Shown here piece by piece: positions 28,095 to 37,500 of a stretch of 64,000 nucleotides of DNA. The notes under the pieces were generated by a model, which was given only the letters and a program-made list of their open reading frames with translations, ran no database searches and had not been told where the DNA came from. Each line of letters starts with the position of its first letter. Position 1 is the stretch's first letter. Origin of the DNA: Chitinophagales bacterium (lineage in GTDB: Bacteria > Bacteroidota > Bacteroidia > Chitinophagales > CAIOSU01); assembly GCA_040877935.1 (NCBI GenBank), contig JBBDNB010000027.1, forward strand, positions 33,730 to 97,729, given 5' to 3'. The position numbers and the translations under genes are program-made.

Positions 28095-28976
28095 CTAATC
28101 TTTTTTAGGTTTTTTTGTAACAATTTTTTTCTTGGCTTTTTTCACAGTTGTGTCTTCTCCCTTCTCATCTTCTTCCTGGGCCTGTTTTTCTAATTTCTTT
28201 TTCTTCTTTTCTTCTTCCTGTGTCAATACATCGTCATCTTCTTCCTCTTCTTTAGCAGCCTTTGCAGCTTCCACTTCTGCCTTGTCTTTTTGACGCTCCA
28301 TCAAACCTTCTTTAATTGCCTCTGTAACGTATTCTACAATCAGGTGAATAGACTTGGAAGCATCGTCATTTGCTGGAATAGGAAAGTCAACGGTATTGGG
28401 GTTGGAATTGGTGTCCACCATAGCAATACTTGTCATATTCAGTTTGTTGGCTTCTGCCAGTGCAATGTGCTCATGACTGATATCCACTATGAAAATTGCA
28501 GCGGGTATGCGTGAAAGTCCTGCGATACCACCAATAACGCGTTCAAGTTTTTCTTTTTCGCGGGAAAGCACCAGCTTTTCCTTTTTCGTTATGTTTTCAA
28601 AAGTGCCATCACTGAGCATTTTCTCAATGGTTTGCATCTTTCTGATAGACTTGCGAATGGTAGCGAAGTTGGTCAGCATACCACCCAGCCATCTTTCGGT
28701 AACAAAGGGCATATTGACACTTGTGGCACATTCTTTCACAAAGTCTTTGGCTTGTTTTTTAGTCGCTACAAAGAGGACTTTCTTTCCGGTGCGCGCAATA
28801 GATTTTACTGCATTCGCAGCCGTTTCCAGCTTATCCTGTGTTTTGTAGAGGTCTATAAGGTGGATGCCTTTTTTCTCCATAAAGATATAAGGAGACATTT
28901 TTGGATTCCACTTCTTTTTGAGGTGTCCGAAATGAACCCCTGCTTCAAGCATTTTTTTATATTCTAATTGCTCCAT
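28095..28976 (-). CDS. rpsB: 30S ribosomal protein S2, with charged C-terminal extension
   Basis: 293 residues. The body (1-230) is a normal S2: MLEAGVHFGHLKKKWNPKMSPYIF, RWLGGMLTNFATIRKSI, IVDISHEHIALAEANKL and FPIPANDDASKSI. The last 60 residues are a strongly charged tail alternating acidic (EEEEDDD) and Lys-rich (KKAKKKIVTKKPKK) blocks. Such tails occur in Bacteroidota S2 proteins. Transcribed after rpsI with an 18-base gap. Confidence 0.97.
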   Translation of the reverse strand: MEQLEYKKMLEAGVHFGHLKKKWNPKMSPYIFMEKKGIHLIDLYKTQDKLETAANAVKSIARTGKKVLFVATKKQAKDFVKECATSVNMPFVTERWLGGMLTNFATIRKSIRKMQTIEKMLSDGTFENITKKEKLVLSREKEKLERVIGGIAGLSRIPAAIFIVDISHEHIALAEANKLNMTSIAMVDTNSNPNTVDFPIPANDDASKSIHLIVEYVTEAIKEGLMERQKDKAEVEAAKAAKEEEEDDDVLTQEEEKKKKKLEKQAQEEDEKGEDTTVKKAKKKIVTKKPKKD

Positions 28977-28994
28977 GCTATTATTAAATTCAAA

Positions 28995-29381
28995 TTAACG
29001 TTTACTGAATTGGTCTCTCTTACGGGCTTTTCTCAATCCCGGCTTTTTACGCTCTACAACTCTTGGGTCTCTGAACAGGTAACCGGCTTTTTTCAAAGTC
29101 GGGCGCAGTTCTTCGTCCAATTTTATCAGTGCTCTTGCGATACCGAGTTTAATGGCCTCTGCCTGTCCTTTTTTCCCTCCGCCATTCACTTTGATAACTA
29201 CATCGTAGGCATCTGCTGCGTCAATAGCTTTAAAAGGATCATCCAAATGATTTCTCAGGTGTACTACCGGGAAATATTCTTTATAGTCAGTGCCATTCAC
29301 ACTGATCTTGCCTTTACCTTTTTCGAGATAGACACGCGCAATAGAAGCTTTTCTTCTTCCTACAGCATTCACTCTTGCCAT
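28995..29381 (-). CDS. rpsI: 30S ribosomal protein S9
   Basis: 128 residues, typical S9 size. The start MARVNAVGRRKASIARVYL, the GGGKKGQAEAIKLGIARAL core and the basic tail RKARKRDQFSKR that reaches the P-site tRNA are all present. Two bases separate it from rplM, so the pair is tightly coupled. Confidence 0.97.
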   Translation of the reverse strand: MARVNAVGRRKASIARVYLEKGKGKISVNGTDYKEYFPVVHLRNHLDDPFKAIDAADAYDVVIKVNGGGKKGQAEAIKLGIARALIKLDEELRPTLKKAGYLFRDPRVVERKKPGLRKARKRDQFSKR

Positions 29382-29383
29382 AA

Positions 29384-29827
29384 TTATAATTTTAAAGTTT
29401 CGGGTTTCTGTGCTGTATGAGGATGTTCTGTTCCTGCGTACACAAATAATTTTTTAAACATTTGCCTGCCCAGTGCATTTTTCGGTAACATTCCACGCAC
29501 TGCATTTTCTACCAGGAATTCTGGCTTTTTCTCAAGCATCAGCCTGGGATTGGCAAAGCGCTGACCTCCCGGATAGCCGGTATAGTGCACATATTTTTTA
29601 TCTGTAAGTTTCTTGCCGGTCAGTTTTACCTTTTCGGCATTGATTACAACCACATAATCACCGCAATCGTGATGAGGGGTGAAATAGGCTTTGTTTTTTC
29701 CGCGGAGAACATGCGCGATTTTACTCGACATTCTTCCCAGTACCTGATCTTCAGCATCAATAATATACCAGGCTCTTTTTACGAGCTTGTCATTGGCTGA
29801 AACAGTTTTGTAGCTTAAAGTATCCAC
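29384..29827 (-). CDS. rplM: 50S ribosomal protein L13
   Basis: 147 residues, normal L13. Key segments: [45 protein letters not shown], and [19 protein letters not shown]. It is the first gene of the rplM-rpsI-rpsB-tsf operon. A good promoter lies at 29860-29890, leaving a leader of about 26 bases. Confidence 0.97.
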   Translation of the reverse strand: MDTLSYKTVSANDKLVKRAWYIIDAEDQVLGRMSSKIAHVLRGKNKAYFTPHHDCGDYVVVINAEKVKLTGKKLTDKKYVHYTGYPGGQRFANPRLMLEKKPEFLVENAVRGMLPKNALGRQMFKKLFVYAGTEHPHTAQKPETLKL

Positions 29828-29859
29828 AATGTATTTTTTATTTTTACCGAAATGGTCTG

Positions 29860-29890
29860 CAAAGATATTTTTAATAAATTAGCAAACCAA
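29860..29890 (-). promoter_or_regulatory. Ribosomal operon promoter
   Basis: On the minus strand, a perfect -7 box TATCTTTG (29867-29860) and a TTG -33 element (29890-29888) are 20 bases apart. Both fit the Bacteroidota sigma factor. Transcription should begin near 29853, about 26 bases before the rplM start codon. Confidence 0.7.
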
Positions 29891-30019
29891 GCTTTTCTTT
29901 AAAAAAATACATCACACTTCTGTAAGTCACTGAAAAACAGGGTGATTTTTGACATTTGTACTATTTAGCCATTTTATATTAGCATATTGTTGCTCGACCA
30001 AACTGCACGGAAAATATTT

Positions 30020-30027
30020 TAAATTTG
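30020..30027 (+). promoter_or_regulatory. Possible -7 box upstream of fcl
   Basis: TAAATTTG matches TAnnTTTG, 160 bases before the fcl start. No well-placed -33 element was found, so this may be chance in AT-rich DNA. The 29891-30186 stretch shows no gene. Confidence 0.3.
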
Positions 30028-30186
30028 TTTAAAATTAAAATCTATGGGATAATTGTGATTTTTTAAGATCAATTCTGTCTGTCATTGTGTAGAATACAAA
30101 TAAATCGTTGCTCAGTAAAATAATCTTAAGAGATATAGTTAAAATATACAGCAATAAAGCAAATTAATAGCTAACTTATATAGAAC

Positions 30187-31119
30187 ATGGAAAAGAAAGA
30201 TAAAATATATATAGCAGGTCACAATGGATTGGTGGGCTCTGCAATATGCAGACGACTTGAAAATGAAGGTTTTGATAATCTGATATTGTATAGTTCAAAT
30301 GAACTTGACTTGAGAGATCAAAAAGCCACAAGTGATTTTTTTAACTCAGAAAAACCTGAATATGTATTTTTGGCAGCGGGAAAAGTAGGAGGCATTCAGG
30401 CTAACAGCACATATCCTTCTGAGTTTTTATATGATAATATCATGATACAAAATCATGTCATCCATCATTCGTATTTAAACAAAGTCAAGAAGTTGTTGTT
30501 CCTCGGATCTTCTTGTATTTATCCTAAAATGGCTCCCCAGCCCTTAAAAGAAATATATTTGTTGAGCGATTATCTTGAACCCACAAATGAAGCTTATGCC
30601 CTGGCTAAAATAGCGGGGATTAAAATGTGTGAATATTATAACCGTCAATATGGGTGTAATTTTTTCTCAGTTATGCCCACCAATCTATATGGCCAAAATG
30701 ACAAATATGATTTGAATAATTCCCATGTATTGCCGGCATTACTCCGTAAATTCCACGAAGCAAAAATCCAAAACAAGGCTACGGTTGAAATCTGGGGTTC
30801 AGGCAAGCCACTAAGGGAATTTCTTTATGTGGATGACCTTGCCGATGCTTGTTTGTTTTTGATGGAAAATTACGATAAAAAGGATTTTGTAAATATTGGC
30901 AGTGGTATAGAATTGTCAATAAAAGAACTTGCGCTGAAAATCAAAGCAATTGTAGGTTTTGAAGGGAAACTGGTTTTCAATACAGAAAAACCTGACGGCA
31001 CTCCAAGAAAACTTTTGGACACATCCCGGATGGATCAATTGGGCTGGAAGAGCAGCACTACCCTGGATAAGGGAATTGAACTGGCTTATCGGGATATGCT
31101 GGAAAGTTATTACAAGTAG
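30187..31119 (+). CDS. fcl: GDP-L-fucose synthase
   Basis: 310 residues, the usual length. NADP-binding [14 protein letters not shown] is at the N-terminus, Ser of SSCIYPK and the Tyr/Lys of [10 protein letters not shown] form the catalytic set, and the segments [20 protein letters not shown] and [20 protein letters not shown] are specific for this enzyme. It converts GDP-4-keto-6-deoxymannose to GDP-L-fucose by epimerisation and reduction. The partner gene gmd is 18 kb away at 49584, in the same glycan region but on the other strand. Confidence 0.93.
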   Translation: MEKKDKIYIAGHNGLVGSAICRRLENEGFDNLILYSSNELDLRDQKATSDFFNSEKPEYVFLAAGKVGGIQANSTYPSEFLYDNIMIQNHVIHHSYLNKVKKLLFLGSSCIYPKMAPQPLKEIYLLSDYLEPTNEAYALAKIAGIKMCEYYNRQYGCNFFSVMPTNLYGQNDKYDLNNSHVLPALLRKFHEAKIQNKATVEIWGSGKPLREFLYVDDLADACLFLMENYDKKDFVNIGSGIELSIKELALKIKAIVGFEGKLVFNTEKPDGTPRKLLDTSRMDQLGWKSSTTLDKGIELAYRDMLESYYK

Positions 31120-31589
31120 TTTGATCAGTGAATATTTTTGACCTGTCCGGTCTTACCCAAAACTTAAAATCAAAATCGTCATGCTGAGGCCGGCAGCATC
31201 TAGCTGGATTTAGTACAAAAGCCTATGCTTTCTTTCAGCCTTTTTCGGCAGGCGGGCACTCCGCTCTGACGGGTGGGTTTTGGCTGGAAGTGGTTTTGCA
31301 AAGCTAAGACTTCCAAAGTCTCATTCCGATTGCCATCGGAATTGGAAAGTCTATCGTCATTGGAATGGGAAATTGATAAATGCTTGTTTTTGGAATATGC
31401 ACAAGCAGGTCTGTCCAAATGCATACAGGCGGATATGGCTTTAGTCGGGCAGACATGACAATGTTCCAATACATAAATTCGTGTTGAACCCTTAAATGTT
31501 TAAGGATGTTTGAACCATGTGTTTTTGTTAACAATGGTTTTATATATTTGCTATAAGAACCCTCAAGTTCACTTAAAGAAACTGACAAG
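31120..31589. other. Gene-free repeat stretch
   Basis: No supported gene. It contains a copy of the AGACTTCC hairpin repeat (31306-31352) followed by atcgtcattggaatggg, and remnants of a cgtcatgctgaggc-type repeat near 31180. Frames open here have no recognisable product. Confidence 0.5.
31306..31376. repeat. AGACTTCC hairpin repeat, copy 1
   Basis: Starts aagacttccaaagtct, reaches a second aaagtct at 31352 and ends in atcgtcattggaatgggaaa. Related copies are at 32835-32892 (same orientation) and 52689-52724 (opposite orientation). Confidence 0.6.
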
Positions 31590-32057
31590 ATGGAAAATAT
31601 TGCATATAAATCTGAGATTGAAAATACATTCTCTACTGTTAGGAATTTTTCATATGAAGAAAAGAAATCCCAACTGTTGGATGAAGAAAGAATGAATGCT
31701 TTCCTTGACGCCATTCTTGACTTTAAAAGTATTCTAAAAGATAAAACAGATAGGCTGAATTTAATCTGTGATAAAATCGAGAAAATAACCTGGTTTGATA
31801 ATGTTGATGAAGAATCTCTTATGCTTTTGAATGATTTGATATCATCTGCAAAAGATTTAAGGTCTTCTTTGATTCGCCAATATGTATTGATGGGGAAATT
31901 ACGGAAAAATGGTATTGCAAAAGAAGAAATTAAGGCGTTTAAGAACGCCATTGATGAATTGAAAGAATCATACGAAGACATAGAATCAGTTTTCTTCTTC
32001 CTGCCTAAGATGCCTGATTTCACTGATACAACTAAGAAACTATCCCTTATTAAATAA
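31590..32057 (+). CDS. Helical protein of unknown function, possible antitoxin
   Basis: 155 residues, almost fully helical with charged heptads (about 40-145), no cysteines, no membrane segment and no DNA-binding motif I can name. Its stop overlaps the ATG of the next gene (TAATG), a sign of translational coupling. That next gene is a small, broken, RelE-like toxin candidate. By position this protein could be the partner of that toxin, although it does not resemble a standard antitoxin. The assignment rests on context alone. Confidence 0.5.
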   Translation: MENIAYKSEIENTFSTVRNFSYEEKKSQLLDEERMNAFLDAILDFKSILKDKTDRLNLICDKIEKITWFDNVDEESLMLLNDLISSAKDLRSSLIRQYVLMGKLRKNGIAKEEIKAFKNAIDELKESYEDIESVFFFLPKMPDFTDTTKKLSLIK

Positions 32058-32717
32058 TGGAAATATTTTGCCTGGAAGATTTTAAGGAGGTTTTTGAAAA
32101 ATTAAAGTCCAAGCGTACTTATAGAGATATTGAAAAACAAACCATTGGTTATTTTTTCGGCAAAACAGTTCATCAACTTGCCAATGGAACAAGGTTGAAT
32201 AATAGCACAGATACCCCTTACATTAAAAAGCGGATAGGAGGTAGTGGAGGTTTTAACCTGCGTTCGATAATTATTTAAAAGCTCAGAAATTCATTAAAAC
32301 GTAATGGGCAAGGCGCATTTGCGAAGGTCTATCGGGATAAACCAAGAAAATGCAACGCAGCAAATTGCGTTTTATGGATTTCAAATGCCAGAAAACAGCA
32401 ATCTTCTTCCCAGAAATATTTCAAAATAGCCCGCTATTTCATCAATATTTCCAGTCGAATCTCATTATTTTCTGGCATTCTGAGCACTAAAGAATTTCCG
32501 AACTCAGGTTTTTAGGTTTTACTTTCTATTGCTTATCAAAAATGAATCTCTTTACTTGATGTTTGTACATCCTAAAACTGGTTCTATGGGATCTTCAAAT
32601 ATTACTGATGAATCAAAAACATATCTGTACAAAAAGATACTTGCCTGCATAGAAACTGAAGATCTGTACAAATTAAAATTAGACAAGGCAGGAAAGCATA
32701 TAATTTTTGAAAAGTAA
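32057..32717 (+). pseudogene. Small RelE-like toxin candidate split by a MITE
   Basis: Two fragments rejoin perfectly if the 256-base insert at 32255-32510 and one copy of its TTT duplication are removed. The left part (32057-32254) gives MEIFCLEDFKEVFEKLKSKR and ends YIKKRIGGSGGF. The right part continues RFYFLLLIKNESLYL, then VHPKTGSMGSSNITDE and ends KAGKHIIFEK at 32717. The restored protein has about 132 residues. The G-G-x-G-G-F-R-x-Y-F then YPKTG-like pattern recalls RelE/HigB-type mRNA interferases, but the family call is tentative. As it stands the gene is inactivated; the right fragment has an ATG at 32529 but lacks the N-terminal half. Confidence 0.65.
32255..32510. mobile_element. 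256-bp MITE
   Basis: Terminal inverted repeats AACCTGCGTTCG at 32255 and AACCTGAGTTCG (read from the other end, 32510), with similarity continuing to a shared GCTCAGAA about 25 bases in. A 3-base TTT target duplication flanks it (32252-32254 and 32511-32513). It has no transposase gene and sits inside the toxin-like gene. The 3-base duplication would fit mobilisation by an IS5-type transposase, but no partner element is in the window. Confidence 0.8.
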
Positions 32718-33150
32718 TTTTTCTTTCGGCTCTGGTGTCAAAGTATTTATTGTGGTTTTATCAAAACCCAAAATCAAGGACATTGCGAGGGAGAAACGAC
32801 TCTAGCCTGATAGGGTTTTGGATGTTGTTTTAGTAAGACTTCCAAAGTCTCAAAGACTTGGGAAGTCTATCGTCATTGGAATGGGAAATTGGTGCTCCGT
32901 TTCCTGCTGGATCAGCCGGGGTACTTGGTTTTTTTTACTTTGAAGAAGCAATCAACCCAAATCAGGGTAATGCAATGCGCATTTCTTTGCCACAAAGATT
33001 GAACGGTTTTCCTTTATCCATTATAGACGTTAATTTATCAATGTTTTAAACATTTGAGTTTCGGTTTTTGAATTTGTTTAGAGATTAGAAATTGAGACTT
33101 AGGATTTTGCATGATGATGCGCTAACACACATCCTTATGGATATTTCGCC
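32718..33150. other. Gene-free repeat stretch before IS110
   Basis: No supported gene. Contains the hairpin repeat copy at 32835-32892, the segment shared with 23284-23322 (32993-33031), and at 33119-33150 the left arm of the REP-like palindrome in which the IS110 copy is inserted. Confidence 0.5.
32835..32892. repeat. AGACTTCC hairpin repeat, copy 2
   Basis: AGACTTCC.AAGTCT and AGACTT.GGAAGTCT form a near-perfect stem around a very short loop; the same atcgtcattggaatggg tail as copy 1 follows. Confidence 0.65.
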
Positions 33151-33200
33151 CTCGTATGTTAGCAAACATCAAAGTAAATTAGTAAAATTTTCATCACATG

Positions 33201-33356
33201 GGGCCATATAGGTGGTAAGGATCGCCCTTGATAATTGGTTGCCAATATATCGTCTTGAAAGATTATTCACCTATATGGTTTCCTTTCTAAACTGAACAGT
33301 ATCATAGGAATACCGCATTGTGGTATATCCAGCATCACGAGGTTGGTTAAGGAAAG
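33201..33356 (+). ncRNA. Predicted IS110 bridge RNA, copy 1
   Basis: Two large stem-loops lie just before the transposase start. Loop 1: CCATATAGGTG (33204-33214) pairs with CACCTATATGG (33268-33278), with an inner hairpin ATTGG/CCAAT (33234-33246). On its 5' side TCGCCCTT (33222-33229) equals the left target plus CT core. On its 3' side TCTTGAAAG (33253-33261) pairs with the right target CTTTCAGGG (two G-U pairs). Loop 2: TTTCCTT (33279-33285) pairs with AAGGAAA (33349-33355), with inner stem GGAATACC/GGTATATCC. ACAGTATC (33296-33303) equals the element's right end plus core C, and ACGAG (33337-33341) is complementary to its left end CTCGT. All four guides of the IS621 model are therefore found in the right order. 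The ends of the RNA are estimated. Confidence 0.82.
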
Positions 33357-33378
33357 TCCCATAAAAACAAGAGAACTT

Positions 33379-34425
33379 ATGAAAATCGTAAAACACGTTG
33401 TCGGGATCGATGTATCTTCCGAGACATTTGATGTTTGCTTTAAAGCGGAGCTTGAGGATCAACAGAGGATAACCAAGGGTACAAGGTCATTTGAAAACAA
33501 TGCCCAGGGATTCCGTAAATATCTTGATTGGTGCTTAAAGCGCAACCATAAAGAGGTCGGGCTTACGCATATCCTCGAGGCAACAGGCGTTTATCACGAG
33601 AACCTATGTTATTATTTGCATAACCAAGGTGAGCAGGTATGCGTTTTATTGCCCCAGAAAGTGAAATACTTTATAAAGAGCTTGAACGTCAAGACCAAGA
33701 CGGATACAACCGATGCGAAGGCGATTGCCGAATACGGCCTTTGCTGTAAGTTTCAATTATGGGAACCCCTCAGCGAGAACTTCAAACATATCAGGGATTT
33801 ATGCAGGACGGTAAGCCAGCTTAAGAAAAGCAAGGGCGCTCTCCAATCCCAATTACATGCCCTCAACAGTAGCCATAATTCAAACAAGGAGGGTTTAGGG
33901 GCAATGGAGCATTTGGTCAACGAGCACAAAAAAAGCATAAAAGAGTGTGAGGCTGCAATCCTGGCCCTATCAAAAGAAGATAAGGGACTATGGGAAAAGG
34001 TGGAAAGGATAACGGAGATAAAAGGAGTCCAGGCACTAACCGTTCTAAAGCTATTGGCCGAGACCGATGGGTTTAGAAAAGTAGGCAGCATTAAAAAACT
34101 GGTCAGTTACGCAGGTCTTGATGTAATCGAAAACCAGTCTGGAAGCCGGCAAGGAAAAACAAGGATATCGAAGAAAGGGAACACGTTTATCAGGGAGGCT
34201 CTCTATATGCCCGCATTATGCGCAACACAGCACAACAAAAATATGAGGGCGTTTTACGAGATGCTGGAACAAAGGCAGGCTACAAGTAAACAGGGGGTGG
34301 TAGCGGTAATGAGAAAGCTGTTGGTCGTGATATATTCCCTGTGGAAAAGCGGGAGAAAGTACAACGAGAACCACGAGTGGAAAGAAAAGGGCAAGGTTTC
34401 CCTTGCCCGCAGGATAGCTGTTTAA
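33379..34425 (+). CDS. IS110-family transposase (DEDD plus Transposase_20), copy 1
   Basis: 348 residues from the ATG at 33379; an in-frame ATG 36 bases upstream would overlap the predicted bridge RNA. The N-terminal RuvC-like DEDD domain has GIDVSSE (Asp11), HILEATG (Glu67) and KTDTTDAKAIAEYG (Asp109, Asp112). The middle (about 140-205) is a coiled coil. The C-terminal Transposase_20 domain has the RITEIKGVQALTV helix-hairpin and SYAGLDVIENQSGSRQGKTR, with the candidate catalytic serine at 252. Family members are RNA-guided recombinases. Intact and identical to copy 2, so it was probably active recently. Confidence 0.95.
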   Translation: MKIVKHVVGIDVSSETFDVCFKAELEDQQRITKGTRSFENNAQGFRKYLDWCLKRNHKEVGLTHILEATGVYHENLCYYLHNQGEQVCVLLPQKVKYFIKSLNVKTKTDTTDAKAIAEYGLCCKFQLWEPLSENFKHIRDLCRTVSQLKKSKGALQSQLHALNSSHNSNKEGLGAMEHLVNEHKKSIKECEAAILALSKEDKGLWEKVERITEIKGVQALTVLKLLAETDGFRKVGSIKKLVSYAGLDVIENQSGSRQGKTRISKKGNTFIREALYMPALCATQHNKNMRAFYEMLEQRQATSKQGVVAVMRKLLVVIYSLWKSGRKYNENHEWKEKGKVSLARRIAV

Positions 34426-34531
34426 AACTTCCTATTTCTGTTGATACAAAAAAAGTGATTTTTTTGGTTTTATTTTGGTTTTTAACACAGTATCTTTCAG
34501 GGCTGCAAACCTATAGCCCTTTGCTAATCCC

Positions 34532-37500
34532 TTATTTCAAAACCACAAACTTCCTGGAAATTTCTTCTTCCCTGTAGGTAATGGCTAAGATATAGCCGCC
34601 TGTTCCCAGCATTGACACATCAAAATCAAAGTGCGAATAGCCTTTTGGGATTTCCTCATCGACCAGGGTGCCGAGTTGCGCCCCATTGTATGCGATCAGC
34701 TCAATTTTAATATTGGCCGCGGCCGGAGCTATAAGATCCAGAGAAAGTATGTCCTTAGCGGGATTGGGAAAAAGACTACCAACTACTATTTCCGGTTTCA
34801 CACTTGTGCAGCTTTTGTTGTCGGCCGGAGTTTGGTCGGCATTCCCATCGGGATAGGTCGCGTTTACGCAGAGATAAAATTGCTGGTCGCAGTCGAGGAT
34901 TTCAGTGGCGGAAGTAAATTCATATACCGCAATATCCCCGGGTTGTAGGTTTCCTTCCCATATTTCACTGATGGAAATTTTTTCATTTAAGCGCAGGGTG
35001 AATTTTACCGAAGTAATGGGTAAGGTGCCCTGGTTGGCGAAGCGGACAGCAGTTGACAAACTATAACTACAATCTTCATTCACATCGCGCTCAGTGAGCA
35101 GATCCATAATGATCAGGTCGTAAAGCGCATCTGTAATAAAAATAGAACTGAAAGCAGTATCCGTACATCCGGCAGCACTTTCTGCTACAAGTACAATCCC
35201 GTAATCTCCTTCACCGGTATAAATATGAACGGGCTCGGGCGTACTGTCAATTGCTGAACCATCACCAAAATTCCAGTAATAGTCCGTGGCGCCAATACTT
35301 TGATTGTTGAAGCTCACTTCAAGGGGCGCGCCACCGAAAGTCGGACTGAAATTAAATGCAGCCTCCGGTCCCTCGAGCACATTTACACTTTGAGTTGCAG
35401 CTGATTCACAGCCTTTTTCGGTCTTTATTTCAAGGGTCACATTATAAGTGCCGGTATCACTATATGTATGTATGGGATTGGGCAGGCGCGAAATAAAGCT
35501 GCTGTCGCCAAAAGTCCAAACGCGGGCAATAATGGAATCTCCAAGTATCAATTCCGTTTGATCTGAAAATTGGGCAGGTACTCCCGGGCAGGAACTTGTT
35601 GCCAAAAAGCTGACCTGTGGTTGCGGTGCTATGGTTATCAGTTTGCTCGTGCTTTCCGTACAGCCTATTGCATTGCTTACGGTAAGCTCTACATTGTATT
35701 GGCCGGAAAGGATGTAATTGTTTTTTGGATTTTGTTGGGTAGATGTTTTGCCATCCCCAAACTCCCAGAACCAACTTGTATTGGAAAAATTGGGGGAAGC
35801 GTCAAAAAACTGAACATCTGTACCGAGGCAGAGGTTTTCTGCTTCTATGGCAGGGTTAATGGCCGGAAAGACATCCACCTCTTTCATAAGGGTATCGCTA
35901 CAACCATTGCCGGCAATTACGATATGATAAACCGGATAGCTGCCGGCTGAGTCGTATTGTACCACCGGGTTCATGACATGGGCGGTGTCGCCATTGGCCA
36001 AATACCATGTTCTGTCGAGGATAAAGCTGCCAAAAGGTGGAGCACTGAGCTCCTGGAAAGTCACCGGCTGACCGGCACAGGTCGTATTGTTTATAAAATT
36101 GGCAATAGGCCGGGGCTTGACAGCAATTGATTGGCTTCCCGTTCCGGTACAGCCGCTGTCGGTTTCTACCGTCAACTGAACGGTGTAGGTGCCGGTAGTA
36201 TCGTAAACATGGGTGGGGTTTTCATCCTGGGCGCTGCTTTGATCGCCAAAGTTCCATTGCCAGAACACAATACTGCCCGTATTTGTTGTGGACTGATCGG
36301 TAAATTCCACGGCACTGCCCTCGCAATTGTTGTCCACCGCAAAGTTGACCACCGGGGCATCGCCCTTTATATTGATCAAAATGCTGTCGCTGGCAATACA
36401 ACCCAAACTGTTGGTGGCAGTCAGGTAATAATAGCCGGCTGTAGTAACAGTAGTAGTGGGATCATTGCCCCCGGGCGACCAGTTGTAACCCACAATACCG
36501 ATAGTGTCAATAGCCCCGATACTATTTCCCGCACATAGACTGGCGCTATCCTCCAGCAAATCCCTCAATGCAAAGGAATCTATATGTACAAATAGGGTGT
36601 CGCTGGTAAAGCTGCAGCTAGGGGTATTAGTATCTTGTACCGAATAATAATAAAAACCCGCTTCTGTAATGTATTTCACCGTATTGGTATCCCCGTCATT
36701 CCATTCGAAATTATTGTAGATGGATTTGTTGATTTGGGTGTTGTAGGTGAGGGTGTCGCCCAGGCAGATACTGGTGTCGCCTGAGAAGGTAGTGATATCA
36801 TAGTTGATATTGATGGTGTCTGAAGATACTACACCAAAAATATTTGTCACTTCTATCCAGAATTTGCCGCCCGGAAAGGGAATATCAATAGAAGCAGTAG
36901 TGTCTCCAGTTTTCCACAAATAAGAAGTGAGCCAGTCTTTTTGGGCAGAGATTGTGGTATCGCAGAAGCCATAAGGAATGGTAATATCCGGGCCAAGATT
37001 AACCGGTGGAGCGTATTTGTTATAAATATACGACTCAACTTGTCTTTGCTCTGTAGAGTCAAGGGATTTATCGAACAAAATTATTTCAGCAATACTACCA
37101 TTGAAATATTGGAAACCTTGTGCATAACCTATCAAATAATTGTCATTTAAAAAAGTACCCGAAAGACTTGTATTATTGGAAATAGCTCTCTGAGAGCTAT
37201 TAATAAAAAGTCGGGTATTTGTTTCATATGATTTAATCATCCCATAGAGCCCATAAATAAAGCCAGTATTGGGCATGCTATTATTTACATCTAGTATTTG
37301 GTTATTGCCACTATTGTTATTTGTAAATGTGAATCGTTGACTAAACATCCTTCTGTACAACCACATACCATTTGAATTATCGCCAATATTAAACAAACCA
37401 GCAGCGACACCAGTTTGGCTCCTTCCTTTTGTAACTATGAAAATAGAAATTGAACTAGTGTCTAATCCTGGAATTTGTGGTCCATTAAGAAAGTCGTTTG

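Larger units (their letters stand above)
33151..34493 (+). mobile_element. IS110-family insertion sequence, copy 1
   Basis: 1343 bases, identical to 50963-52305. The element begins with CT (33151-33152) and the next CT (34494-34495) starts the right flank, so a CT core is present at both ends, as in IS621. There are no terminal inverted repeats, in line with the family. It has a 228-base non-coding left end, a 348-codon transposase and a 68-base right end. The flanks, once joined, restore TTTCGCC-CT-TTCAGGGCT, the centre of a REP-like palindrome. The copy lies 38 bases from the stop of the adhesin gene at 34532. Confidence 0.92.

Noticed and set aside
31304..32023. A 239-residue minus-strand protein
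   Set aside because: It is antisense to the 155-residue helical protein and includes the hairpin repeat; composition is typical of a shadow frame.
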